Shown piece after piece: positions 51,644 through 60,356 of a stretch of 64,000 nucleotides of DNA. Origin of the DNA: Polyangium spumosum (lineage in GTDB: Bacteria > Myxococcota_A > Polyangia > Polyangiales > Polyangiaceae); NCBI RefSeq assembly GCF_009649845.1, contig NZ_WJIE01000013.1, positions 1 through 64,000 of the forward strand, written 5' to 3'. Position numbers and translations under genes: made by a program. Every line of letters begins with the position of its first letter. Position 1 is the first letter of the stretch. The notes beneath the pieces are model-generated. The model had not been told where the DNA came from, searched no databases, and was given only the letters and a program-made list of their open reading frames with translations.

Positions 51644-53107
51644 TCAAGGCTCGCGAGCGCTCGGTGGGGGAATGGACTGCGGGAAGGAAAAGACGCCGTC
51701 CGGATCGTACTTCGCCTTGATGGCCGCGAGCCTCGGGAGGTTCGCCCCGTAGTAGGCCGTCGGCCAGTCCTCGACCAGGATATCGATGTAATTCACGTAG
51801 GCGCCCCTCGTGTAGGGCAACATCGCGCGGCGGAAATGGTCGACCCACGCGATGAACCTGGCCTCGTCCCTCGGATCCTCCCAGTACGACTGATACTGCA
51901 TGCTGCAGAGCGCCTCGCGGTGGGGGAACGCCGTCGCGTCGGGCGCGATCCTGGCCACCGCGCCGCCATAAGCATTGAGGTGCACGAGGCAGCGGGGGCT
52001 CGGCGCGCGCTCGAGCTCCGCGATCATCGTCGCGATCGCGTCGCTGCCGAAGGGCTCGTACGCATAGGCGGAGGTATTCTTGAATTTCCGCTGCGTCTGC
52101 CGCACGGGTGACGTCCAGGCGTCGGCGTCACCCCCGAGCTCGGCGAATTCGCCGATGGCCTGCATGTAGGGCATGCGCCGGATGGACAAACTCGTCGGCG
52201 CGGCGGCGGAGAGGAGCGGGTCGAGCAGCGCGCGGAGCTCGTCCGCTCCTCCGCCCACGAGCTGGCCCCCGCATCGGACCCTGCCGCTGCCGAGCAGGCT
52301 GAGCCCACACGTGAGGCGATCGTCGGCATACGGCGCGAAGTCCTGCCAGGCCGTGAGGACCTGGGCGAGGTCGCCCTTGCGCCACGAGAGGTCGAACACG
52401 GTGACGTCGGGGATCGGGTGAACCTCGAACGTGAAAGCGGTGACGATACCAAAATTGCCGCCGCCGCCCCCGCGTGAGGCCCAGAGGAGGTCCGGTTCGT
52501 GGGTCTCGTCCGCGAAGATCACCTCGCCCGCGGCCGTGACCATTTCGACGGCCCGCAGGCTGTCGCAGAGGAGCCCCAGCGTGCGGACGAGCGCGCCGTG
52601 CCCGCCGCCGAGCGTCAGCCCGGCGACGCCGACCGTGGGGCAAGAGCCCGCGGGGAGCGTGACGCCGACCTCGCCGAGCGAATCATAGACGTGCAGGAGC
52701 GAGGCGCCGGCCTCGATGACGGCCGTGCGCCGATCCTCGGCGACGCGTACGGTTCGCATGTCGCTCACGTCGATGACGAGCGCGTCGTCCGCGGTCGAGT
52801 ACGCCTCGTAGCAATGCCTCCCGCTCCGGGGCCGGACGGGGACGCCACGCGCGCGCGCCCATCGAATGGCGTTCACGACATCGTTTACATTCTGGCAAAA
52901 AACAATGGCGAGCGGATGCCTGGAGAAGCGCCCATTGTACGATTCGCGGGCATCTTCATATCCGAGATCTCCAGGGACGACGACGCGGCCCGTGAGGCGC
53001 TCTCCCTGCACGGCGCCGGCGGCGCCGGGCTCGAGGCCCGCCGCGAGCGCGGCGCCGCTCGCGCCGGCCATTTGCAGGAACTGTCTCCGGGAGGAGCGGC
53101 TTCGCAT
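51644..53107 (-). CDS. Berberine-bridge-type FAD oxidase, Tat-exported
   Basis: The product has 487 residues from ATG 53107. The Tat-like start MRSRSSRRQFLQMAG has the twin Arg and a following hydrophobic stretch (GASGAALAAGLEPGAAGA). The FAD-binding PCMH fold shows both sites of bicovalent flavin: His98 in VRPRSGRHCYEAYS and Cys156 in LPAGSCPTVGVAGLTLGGGH. The C-terminal berberine-bridge segment (YVNYIDILVEDWPTAYYG, LAAIKAKYDPDGVFSFPQ) is complete. It probably oxidises a sugar or alcohol in the periplasm, producing hydrogen peroxide. The substrate cannot be told from the sequence. It diverges from the methyltransferase gene. Confidence 0.87.
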   Translation of the reverse strand: MRSRSSRRQFLQMAGASGAALAAGLEPGAAGAVQGERLTGRVVVPGDLGYEDARESYNGRFSRHPLAIVFCQNVNDVVNAIRWARARGVPVRPRSGRHCYEAYSTADDALVIDVSDMRTVRVAEDRRTAVIEAGASLLHVYDSLGEVGVTLPAGSCPTVGVAGLTLGGGHGALVRTLGLLCDSLRAVEMVTAAGEVIFADETHEPDLLWASRGGGGGNFGIVTAFTFEVHPIPDVTVFDLSWRKGDLAQVLTAWQDFAPYADDRLTCGLSLLGSGRVRCGGQLVGGGADELRALLDPLLSAAAPTSLSIRRMPYMQAIGEFAELGGDADAWTSPVRQTQRKFKNTSAYAYEPFGSDAIATMIAELERAPSPRCLVHLNAYGGAVARIAPDATAFPHREALCSMQYQSYWEDPRDEARFIAWVDHFRRAMLPYTRGAYVNYIDILVEDWPTAYYGANLPRLAAIKAKYDPDGVFSFPQSIPPPSAREP

Positions 53108-53199
53108 GGCGAAGCGTCGAAGCAAGGGGCGCGCCGTGGGCCTTCGTCGTCATGCAGCCGCCTCTTGCGGACGCGTCGAAGATACCTTGAACTACAGGA

Positions 53200-55560
53200 A
53201 TGAACGCCGCCCGGAGGCTGCACGCGGAGCTGCGTGATCTGCGGATCAGGCTCCACCGCGACCTCTGCCGGAGGCACCCGGACCGAGCCCCGACCGACCT
53301 GCTCCGATCGACCCAGACCCTCCTCGATCGAGCCCTGTTCATCGCCTTCGCCGAGGAGCGAGGCCTGTCGCCGGAGGATACCCTCGAAAGCGAGCTCTTC
53401 GCGCCGAACGAGGACATCGACGGGCTCGACGTCACCGACGTGATGCGCGCCGAGCTCGCGAAGCTCGCGGCGTACGAGCATCGAAAGGACGTGTCCGTGG
53501 AGGACCTCGGCCACGTCTTCGAGCGATCGATCGCCGACCTCGAAGAGCTGCGTGGTCATCGCGGGCCCAGCCGGCGAAAGACCGAGGGGGTCTTCTACAC
53601 GCCCGCGTTTCTCGCGCGTTTCCTCGTCGAAGAGACGCTCGGGCGGGTGTTCGAGGAGCGGTGGCAGGTGGCCCTCGCCGCGCACGGGCCCGAGGCGAGG
53701 CGGGCGTATCGAGAGGACCTCCGGACGATCCGCGTGCTCGATCTCTCCTGCGGCGCGGGCGCGTTTCTGCTCGCCGCGTTCGAGGCATTCGCGCGTGAAT
53801 ACGAGCGCGTGAACGCGGGGCTCGATGTCGCGGAGACGGTGCTCCACGAGAACCTCTTCGGGGTCGACGTGAGCGCCGAGTCGGTGGAGATCACGAAGCT
53901 CTCCCTGTGGCTGAAGACCGCCGCGCGCGGGCGCAGGCTGACCTGCCTCGACGAGAACATCCGATGGGGAAACAGCATCATCACCGACGGGCGGGTCGAC
54001 CCTCGCGCGTTCGATTGGAGCGCGCGCTTCCGGGAAGGGTTCGACGTCGTGATCGGAAACCCGCCCTACGTGCGGCACGAGCTCCTCACGAGGTACAAGG
54101 AGCACCTCTCGGCGACGTACCGGGCTCATCATGGGATGGCGGATCTGTTCGTGTATTTCTTCGAGCGCGGCATTTCGGTGCTGAAGCCGGGCGGGCGGCT
54201 CGGGTTCATCGTGGCGAACAAGTGGCTGCGCGCGGGGTATGCCGAGCCGTTGCGCAGGCTCCTCGCGACGGAGACGCGCCTCGAGTCGATCGTCGACTTC
54301 GGCCACGCGCCGATCTTCCCCGACGCCGACGCTTTTCCGTGTGTCGTGACGCTCGCGAAGCCGGAGGGCCCCGCGCCCTCCGCGCTCCATGACGTGCACG
54401 TGACCATGTTCCCGCGGGAGGAGCTCTCGGCGAGCGCCGTCCCCGAATACGTCCGGCAGCATCGATATCCCGTGCCGCAATCACGATTCGACGCCGCCCC
54501 GTGGAGCCTCGAACCGCCGGCGCTCCAAGCCTTGATGGCCAAGCTCCGATCCGCGGGGGCGCCGCTCACCGAGTTTGCCGGGACGAAACCCTATTATGGC
54601 ATCAAGACGGGGTGCAACGAGGCGTTCGTCGTCGATCCCTCCACGAGGGACGCGCTCTTGCGGGCCGATCCGCATTGCGGCGAGCTCATGAAGCCATTTT
54701 TGCGGGGGCAGGACATCGATCGGTGGGTCGCGACGCCGTCGAATCTGTGGATGCTCTACATCCCCTGGGACCTCGACATCCGCCGTTTTCCTTCCGTGCT
54801 GCGTCACCTCGAAGGGCATCGTGATACCCTGGAGGGCCGCCCGGAGGTGAAGGCCGGGCGTTTTCCGTGGTTCGCCCTCAGCCGGTATGCGGCCGATTAT
54901 GCGCACCTCTTCGCGGTGCCGAAGATCTGTTATGCGGATCTGGCCTGGAGGAGCGAATTCTGCCTCGACGAGCGGGGCACGTTTCTGAGTGATCTCTGCT
55001 TCATGATCCCCACAAAGGACCCGTGGGTCCTCGCGGTCCTCAACGCGCCGCTGCTCTGGGCCTATCTCTGGCGCAACGTCGTGCACGGCAAGGACGAGGT
55101 CCTGCGGCTGAAGAGCATGTACATGGAGTCCATTCCCATCGCGACGCCGCCGCGAGCGGCCCGCGACGAGGCCGAGCCGGCCGTCGCCAGGCTGATCGAA
55201 TCGACGAAGGAGAGCCACCACGCGCGCGCGGCCGTCCTCGATTCGTTACGTTCGCAATTCGCCGTCGCGGAGCCCGGGAACAAGCTCTCCGATTTCGCGT
55301 CGCTCGACGCGGACGCGTTCGTGCAGGAGGTGTTGAAGCGTCGGCCGAAGGCCGCGGGCAAGCTGAGGGCGGCCGAGATGAAGGCGCTCCGCGAGATGTA
55401 TGCGGACGAGGCTTTGCCGATGCGGGAGCGACGGCGGGAGGCGCTCGGGCTCGAACGGCGGCTGTCGGCGCTGGTGAACGAGGCGTACGGGCTCACGGCG
55501 GAGGAGGTGGCGCTTTTGTGGAAGACCGCGCCGCCGCGGATGCCGTTCGGGCCGGGGTAG
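53200..55560 (+). CDS. Type IIG-like DNA methyltransferase lacking its nuclease domain
   Basis: The product has 786 residues. SAM-binding motif LDLSCGAGAFLLAAFEAF, catalytic NPPY at 287-290 (VVIGNPPYVRHELL), and target-recognition region ~430-640 (YYGIKTGCNEAFVVD, FLRGQDIDRW). It is clearly related to the protein at 55991-59320 but starts at the position matching that protein's residue ~226, so the N-terminal nuclease domain is absent; about 42 residues after RGL-PEDT are also missing. It should methylate adenine, if active. The start is close to weak AGGA; a decayed 5' part cannot be excluded. N-terminal helices match LRDLRIRLHRDLCRRHP. Confidence 0.85.
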   Translation: MNAARRLHAELRDLRIRLHRDLCRRHPDRAPTDLLRSTQTLLDRALFIAFAEERGLSPEDTLESELFAPNEDIDGLDVTDVMRAELAKLAAYEHRKDVSVEDLGHVFERSIADLEELRGHRGPSRRKTEGVFYTPAFLARFLVEETLGRVFEERWQVALAAHGPEARRAYREDLRTIRVLDLSCGAGAFLLAAFEAFAREYERVNAGLDVAETVLHENLFGVDVSAESVEITKLSLWLKTAARGRRLTCLDENIRWGNSIITDGRVDPRAFDWSARFREGFDVVIGNPPYVRHELLTRYKEHLSATYRAHHGMADLFVYFFERGISVLKPGGRLGFIVANKWLRAGYAEPLRRLLATETRLESIVDFGHAPIFPDADAFPCVVTLAKPEGPAPSALHDVHVTMFPREELSASAVPEYVRQHRYPVPQSRFDAAPWSLEPPALQALMAKLRSAGAPLTEFAGTKPYYGIKTGCNEAFVVDPSTRDALLRADPHCGELMKPFLRGQDIDRWVATPSNLWMLYIPWDLDIRRFPSVLRHLEGHRDTLEGRPEVKAGRFPWFALSRYAADYAHLFAVPKICYADLAWRSEFCLDERGTFLSDLCFMIPTKDPWVLAVLNAPLLWAYLWRNVVHGKDEVLRLKSMYMESIPIATPPRAARDEAEPAVARLIESTKESHHARAAVLDSLRSQFAVAEPGNKLSDFASLDADAFVQEVLKRRPKAAGKLRAAEMKALREMYADEALPMRERRREALGLERRLSALVNEAYGLTAEEVALLWKTAPPRMPFGPG

Positions 55561-55774
55561 TCGCCGAGGCGTCGCGCGCGAGCGAGGCGCGAGGCGGGTG
55601 GGCGCGTCCCGGAGGCGCGTGGGCGCAAGAAAATGTCGCGTGGGCAGGAGGCGAAGTCGCGCGCGAGGGGCGGTGGGGCGAGCGTGCGTGAGGCGCGCGT
55701 GGCGCGTGCGCGAGGTCGGGTCGCGCGCGCATGACGTGGAGATCGTTCGGGAATGTCAGGAAGGCGTGCGCGCG

Positions 55775-55829
55775 CGTCTCCAGGTCGCGCGGGCACGAGG
55801 GGAAGGCGTGCGCGCGCGACCTGGAGACG
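55775..55829. promoter_or_regulatory. 17-bp inverted repeat with 21-nt loop
   Basis: CGTCTCCAGGTCGCGCG (55775-55791) is perfectly complementary to 55813-55829. It may act as a terminator for the first R-M gene or as a protein-binding site upstream of the second. It stands eight bases before the direct-repeat series. Confidence 0.6.
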
Positions 55830-55836
55830 GGCGCAC

Positions 55837-55901
55837 GAGACCTTCGGGTATCGTGCGCGAGACCTTCGGGTCGTGTGCGCGAGACCTTCGGGTGTCGTCG
55901 A
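55837..55901. repeat. Three 22-bp direct repeats upstream of the R-M gene
   Basis: GAGACCTTCGGGT begins at 55837, 55859 and 55881, exactly 22 bp apart. A related GAGATCGTTCGGGA occurs near 55740. Equal phasing of about two helical turns suggests binding sites for a regulator, comparable in layout to the operator boxes found upstream of some R-M genes. Confidence 0.65.
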
Positions 55902-55990
55902 GGGGTGAACTTACGTTGTCCGTGGATGTGGGTGTGTGTGCTGCTTGAAGTTCTTGCGTTCGGGCGGTAGGTGCCCTTAACTGCCGCGCC

Positions 55991-58900
55991 ATGAGCCTCT
56001 CGCGGACCCGCTTGCCCCTGTTTCATGCAGGCATCCTCAAGCAGCGTCTGTCAGGACACACGTTTCCTGCGGATCTCGATGCACGCCATGAGATTTTGAA
56101 GAAATGGGTCCTGGCGCAGCGGGCCGGGAAGCTCGATTCGGCCAAGGAGGTCGAGCTGCACGGGGAGTTCCTCGGCGATGTGTTCGGTCGGGCGCTCGGG
56201 TATCGGACGCGCACCGGGTCGGGCGCGGGCGCGTGGGAGATCTCGGCCGAACGCACGATGGGGGGCGGGGGAAAGTCGGCCGATGGTGCGCTCGGGTTTT
56301 TCGCGCCAGGCAAGCCCGCCGTGGTGCTCGCGCCGATCGAGCTGAAGGGCGCCAAGCGCTCGCTCGATCACGCGATGGGTCGGGTCCACACGCCGGTGCA
56401 GCAGGCCTGGGATTACGCGAATCACTCGCCCGGCTGTCGCTTCATCCTCGTGTCCAATTACAAGGAGACGCGGCTTTACAGCACGGCCCGCACGCCGGAG
56501 GCCTACGAGAGTTTCCTCCTCTCGGAGATGGAGGACATCGAGGCGTTCAAGCGCTTCTACCTCCTCCTCGGCCGCGAGCACCTGCTCCCGGCCGAGCCCG
56601 GGGGCGTCTCGTTCGTCGACGAGCTGCTCGCCGCGTCGGTGAAGGAGGAAGCCGACGTAACGAACCGGCTCTACGTAGAATATCGTGACCTGCGAAAGAA
56701 GCTCTATCGGGACCTTTGTCGGCGACACCCGAACCTCCCCGCGGCCGACGTTCTCCAGTACGCGCAGACCATCCTCGATCGGATCCTGTTCATCGCCTTC
56801 GCCGAGGATCGGGGCCTTTTGCCGAAGGACACGATCAAGAACACCTGCGATTACCGGAATAAGTTCAGGCCGGTGCCCGTGTGGGAGAACTTCTGCGCCG
56901 TGTTCCGGTGGATCGATAAGGGGCACGAGGCGGAGCGCTTCCCCGAGTACAACGGCGGGCTCTTCGCGCCGAACACGAACATCGACGAGCTCGAAGTCAC
57001 GGACGAGATGTGCGCCGAGTTCAAGAAGCTCGCGGCGTACGACTATCGAGACGACGTCTCGGTGGACGTGCTCGGGCACATCTTCGAGCAGTCGATCACG
57101 GACCTGGAGGAGCTGCGCGGCAATTCGGGGATCGTCTTGCCCGATCAGCCGAAGCTCTCCAAGCGAAAGGCCGAGGGTGTCTTCTATACGCCCGCGTTCA
57201 TCACGCGGTTCATCGTCGATCAGACGCTCGGGCGGGTGTTCGAGGAGCGGTGGCAGGCGGCCCTCGGCGCGCACGGGCCAGGCGCGAAGAAGCTGAAGGA
57301 GGGGTCGCCCGCGTGGAAGGCGGCGTGGACGGCGACCTACGAGGCGTATCGAGAGGACATCAAGAAGATTCGCGTGCTCGATCTCTCCTGTGGATCGGGC
57401 GCGTTCTTGATTGCCGCGTTCGACGCGTTGTCACGCGAGTACGAGCGCGTGAACGCCGAGCTCTCGGAGCTGAACAAGGGCCAGGCGACGATCTTCGACC
57501 TCACGAAGACGGTGCTCAACAACAACCTGTTCGGGGTCGACGTGAACGCCGAGTCGGTGGAGATCACGAAGCTCTCCCTGTGGCTGAAGACGGCCGAGCG
57601 CGGACGGAAGCTCACGTACCTGGACAGCAACATCAAGTGGGGCAATAGCATCGTCCGCGATCCGATGATGGATCCGCTGGCGTTCGACTGGACGACGGGC
57701 GAACACGTGCGAGCCCTCTTCGATCCGCCGACGGCGCCCGAGGCGGCGGAGATCAACGCGCGCTGGCGTGAGGGGTTCGATGTCGTCATCGGCAATCCAC
57801 CTTATGTGCGGCAAGAGCTCCTGACGAAGATCAAGGATCATCTGCAGGCGAACTACCGTGCGTATCATGGAATGGCGGATTTGTTCGTGTACTTCTTCGA
57901 GCGGGGGATCTCGGTGCTCAAGCCGGGAGGGCGGCTCGGGTTCATTGTCGCGAACAAGTGGCTACGCGGGGGGTATGCGGAGGCTCTGCGTAAGCTCCTC
58001 GCGGCGGAGACGGAGCTGGAGACGATCGTGGACTTCGGCCATGCGCCGATTTTCCCGGACGCCGACGCCTTCCCATGCGTGGTGACCCTCGCGAAGCCGG
58101 CGAGCGCATCGCCCTCTCCATCTCATGAGGTGAACGTGACCATGTTCCCCCGGGAGGAGCTCGCAGCCAACGCCATTCCTGAGTACGTTCAACAGCACCG
58201 ATACCCCGTGCCACAGTCGCGCCTCACTGCCGCTCCGTGGAGCCTCGAACCATCGGCGCTGGAGGCCTTGATGGCCAAGATTCGAGCCGCGGGTGTGCCG
58301 CTCACCGAGTTCGCGGGCGTCAAGCCGTATCGGGGCATCGTGACCGGTTACAACGAAGCGTTCATCATCGACACCGCCACGCGGAACCGGCTCGTATCCG
58401 AGGATCCCCGGTCTGCAGAGGTGATCAAGAAATACCTTCGAGGCCAGGACATCGATCGTTGGGCATCCGAATGGGGGGGGCTCTGGATGATTTTTGCCAG
58501 GCATGGGTTCGACATCTCCTCGTACCCAGAAATCGAGCAGCATCTCCTGCAATTCAAGGACTCCCTCGAGCCGCGGCCGCGCGACTACCGGGGGTCGAAC
58601 TGGCCCGGTCGTAAGCCTGGCGCTTACAAGTGGTTCGAATTGCAGGACGCCGTCGACTACTGGCAACGATTCGAGCAACCCAAGATCGTCTATCAGGTCA
58701 TCCAGTTCCACCCAGCATATGCCATCGATCGCACCGGGCTGTACCTCAACGACAAGGGGTTCTTCATCCCCAGCACCGACTCGTGGCTGCTAGCCGTCCT
58801 CAATTCTCCGCTCATGTGGTGGCACAATTGGCGGTACTTGACGCATCTCAAGGACGAGGCGCTGACGCCCCTCGGCGTAAAGATGGAAAATTTGCCGATC

Positions 58901-59320
58901 GCCGCCCCAGCACAGGCGATGCGCGACGAGGCAGAGCCGGCCGTCGCCAGGCTGATCGAGCTGACGAAGAAGAACCACGACGCGCAGGCAGCCGTCCTCG
59001 ATTCGCTGCGTACACAATTCACCGTCGCGAAGCCGGGGAACAAGCTCGCCGACTTCGCCTCGCTCGACTCCGACGCGTTCGTGCACGAAGTGCTGAGGCT
59101 CCGCCCCAAGGCCGCGGGCAACCTCAAGGTCGCCGAGCTGAAGGCGCTCCGTGAGATGTACGCCGACGAGGCCCTCCCCATCCAGGAACGAAGGCGCGAA
59201 GCGCTCGGGCTCGAACGGCGGCTGTCGACGCTGGTCAACGAGGCCTACGGGCTCACGTCCGAGGATGTGGCGCTCCTCTGGGATACGGCGCCGCCGCGAA
59301 TGCCCTTCAAGCCGGCCTGA
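55991..59320 (+). CDS. Type IIG restriction endonuclease-methyltransferase
   Basis: The product has 1109 residues. An N-terminal nuclease domain carries the PD-(D/E)XK pattern Asp98 in GKSADGALGFF and Glu117-x-Lys119 in VLAPIELKGAKRSLD. Helices, then the adenine methyltransferase core follow: SAM motif LDLSCGSGAFLIAAF (~463), NPPY 602-605 in VVIGNPPYVRQELL. The target-recognition region (~790-1000; RGIVTGYNEAFIIDTATRN, KIVYQVIQFHPAYAIDRTG) differs strongly from the upstream paralogue, while the rest is highly alike. It should cleave and modify the same site, like Eco57I-type enzymes. Its stop lies 1 bp from the convergent gene's stop. Confidence 0.88.
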   Translation: MSLSRTRLPLFHAGILKQRLSGHTFPADLDARHEILKKWVLAQRAGKLDSAKEVELHGEFLGDVFGRALGYRTRTGSGAGAWEISAERTMGGGGKSADGALGFFAPGKPAVVLAPIELKGAKRSLDHAMGRVHTPVQQAWDYANHSPGCRFILVSNYKETRLYSTARTPEAYESFLLSEMEDIEAFKRFYLLLGREHLLPAEPGGVSFVDELLAASVKEEADVTNRLYVEYRDLRKKLYRDLCRRHPNLPAADVLQYAQTILDRILFIAFAEDRGLLPKDTIKNTCDYRNKFRPVPVWENFCAVFRWIDKGHEAERFPEYNGGLFAPNTNIDELEVTDEMCAEFKKLAAYDYRDDVSVDVLGHIFEQSITDLEELRGNSGIVLPDQPKLSKRKAEGVFYTPAFITRFIVDQTLGRVFEERWQAALGAHGPGAKKLKEGSPAWKAAWTATYEAYREDIKKIRVLDLSCGSGAFLIAAFDALSREYERVNAELSELNKGQATIFDLTKTVLNNNLFGVDVNAESVEITKLSLWLKTAERGRKLTYLDSNIKWGNSIVRDPMMDPLAFDWTTGEHVRALFDPPTAPEAAEINARWREGFDVVIGNPPYVRQELLTKIKDHLQANYRAYHGMADLFVYFFERGISVLKPGGRLGFIVANKWLRGGYAEALRKLLAAETELETIVDFGHAPIFPDADAFPCVVTLAKPASASPSPSHEVNVTMFPREELAANAIPEYVQQHRYPVPQSRLTAAPWSLEPSALEALMAKIRAAGVPLTEFAGVKPYRGIVTGYNEAFIIDTATRNRLVSEDPRSAEVIKKYLRGQDIDRWASEWGGLWMIFARHGFDISSYPEIEQHLLQFKDSLEPRPRDYRGSNWPGRKPGAYKWFELQDAVDYWQRFEQPKIVYQVIQFHPAYAIDRTGLYLNDKGFFIPSTDSWLLAVLNSPLMWWHNWRYLTHLKDEALTPLGVKMENLPIAAPAQAMRDEAEPAVARLIELTKKNHDAQAAVLDSLRTQFTVAKPGNKLADFASLDSDAFVHEVLRLRPKAAGNLKVAELKALREMYADEALPIQERRREALGLERRLSTLVNEAYGLTSEDVALLWDTAPPRMPFKPA

Positions 59321-59321
59321 C

Positions 59322-60323
59322 TCAATCCTCCCGCACGAGCAACTTCCGCAAGAGCTCCAGCGGGTGGAACCCCAGCATCTCCTCGAGCTCGCCATGCTGC
59401 GCGCTCTTCGCCGCCCGGTCCCAGAGTCGCTCGATCGACCCCGCCACCACGCCGTTCGAATCGACCCGCTCCATCACCTTGCGCATCGCCAAAAACGCCG
59501 CGCGGCTCGCGTCGATCCCGAGCGGGATCGCCATCGGCGCGGGCAAGGGCGAGAGGATGATGTCGCGCACGAACGCCGCGCGCGCCCACGCGCCGGGGCT
59601 CGGGTCCACCTCGAGCGCGCGGAACGTCGCCGTCTCCGCGTAACAGCCGAACGCGATCGGGCCGACGCGGTCCTCGATCGCGTGCGAGAGGTGCCGGTAG
59701 TCGCGGCGCCAGTCGCCCGAGAGCAGGCCCATGTCGCCGCGGATCTCGTCGGGGCCGAGGATCAAGCTGATCCCGTCCTGCCCGCGCTTGAGCGCCACGC
59801 TCGCCCAGAGCTCGCCGCCCTCGAAGATGCCGAGCACCAACGCCTTGCCGATCGGACACACCGCGTCGAGGCTGCGGCGCACCATGCCCGGCGTCGGGAT
59901 CGGCACGCCCCGGAGGCGCAAGGGCCACGCCGCGAGGCGGCCCGCGGCGAGCTCGTCCTGCGCGAGCGAGAAGAGCGTGAGCGTCTGCGTCGCGAGGTCG
60001 TCGCCCCTGCGCGCGCGCGCCGCGAAGCGCTCCATGATGCGCTCGAGCGTGCCGCTCTCGAGCACGATGCAGAAGCTCGCCTCGTGACGCTTCGCCAGCT
60101 CCTCGGCCGTCATCGGCCACGGGATGTCGTCGATCCCGAGCCGGCCCACGTTCGTGTGCAGGAGCTTCTGCAAGCGGCCGCGGTCGTGGACGGCGATCAC
60201 GCCGCCACGCGGGCGGTTCGGATCACGCAGCTCGCCCGAGGTTCGTCGCGGCCGGAAGAGCGACAGGACGCGGACCCAGTCCGTCGCGGTGAACCCCTCG
60301 AAACGTACGTGGGGGGAGAGCAC
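59322..60323 (-). CDS. Conserved hypothetical protein
   Basis: The product has 333 residues starting MLSPHVRFEGFTATDWVRVL. It contains no signal peptide or obvious catalytic motif. Conserved-looking parts are NRPRGGVIAVHDRGRLQKL, GTLERIMERFAARARRGDD, GGELWASVALKRGQDGISLI and GPDEIRGDMGLLSGDWRRDY. The length and mixed alpha/beta content suggest a cytosolic enzyme or regulator. I do not recognise a family. It lies 33 bp upstream-to-downstream of the VanW gene on the same strand, so both could be transcribed together. Confidence 0.7.
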   Translation of the reverse strand: MLSPHVRFEGFTATDWVRVLSLFRPRRTSGELRDPNRPRGGVIAVHDRGRLQKLLHTNVGRLGIDDIPWPMTAEELAKRHEASFCIVLESGTLERIMERFAARARRGDDLATQTLTLFSLAQDELAAGRLAAWPLRLRGVPIPTPGMVRRSLDAVCPIGKALVLGIFEGGELWASVALKRGQDGISLILGPDEIRGDMGLLSGDWRRDYRHLSHAIEDRVGPIAFGCYAETATFRALEVDPSPGAWARAAFVRDIILSPLPAPMAIPLGIDASRAAFLAMRKVMERVDSNGVVAGSIERLWDRAAKSAQHGELEEMLGFHPLELLRKLLVRED

Positions 60324-60356
60324 GGGCGCGGAGGGTAGCCCTTCGCAAGGTGGTTG

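Larger units (their letters stand above)
55561..55990. other. Intergenic region between the two R-M genes
   Basis: The 430 bp hold no convincing gene; the frames here are CpG-rich and Arg-rich. They contain a 17-bp inverted repeat (55775-55829), three direct repeats with a period of 22 bp (55837-55901), and the leader of the second R-M gene, whose start at 55991 has no obvious strong binding site. Confidence 0.6.
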
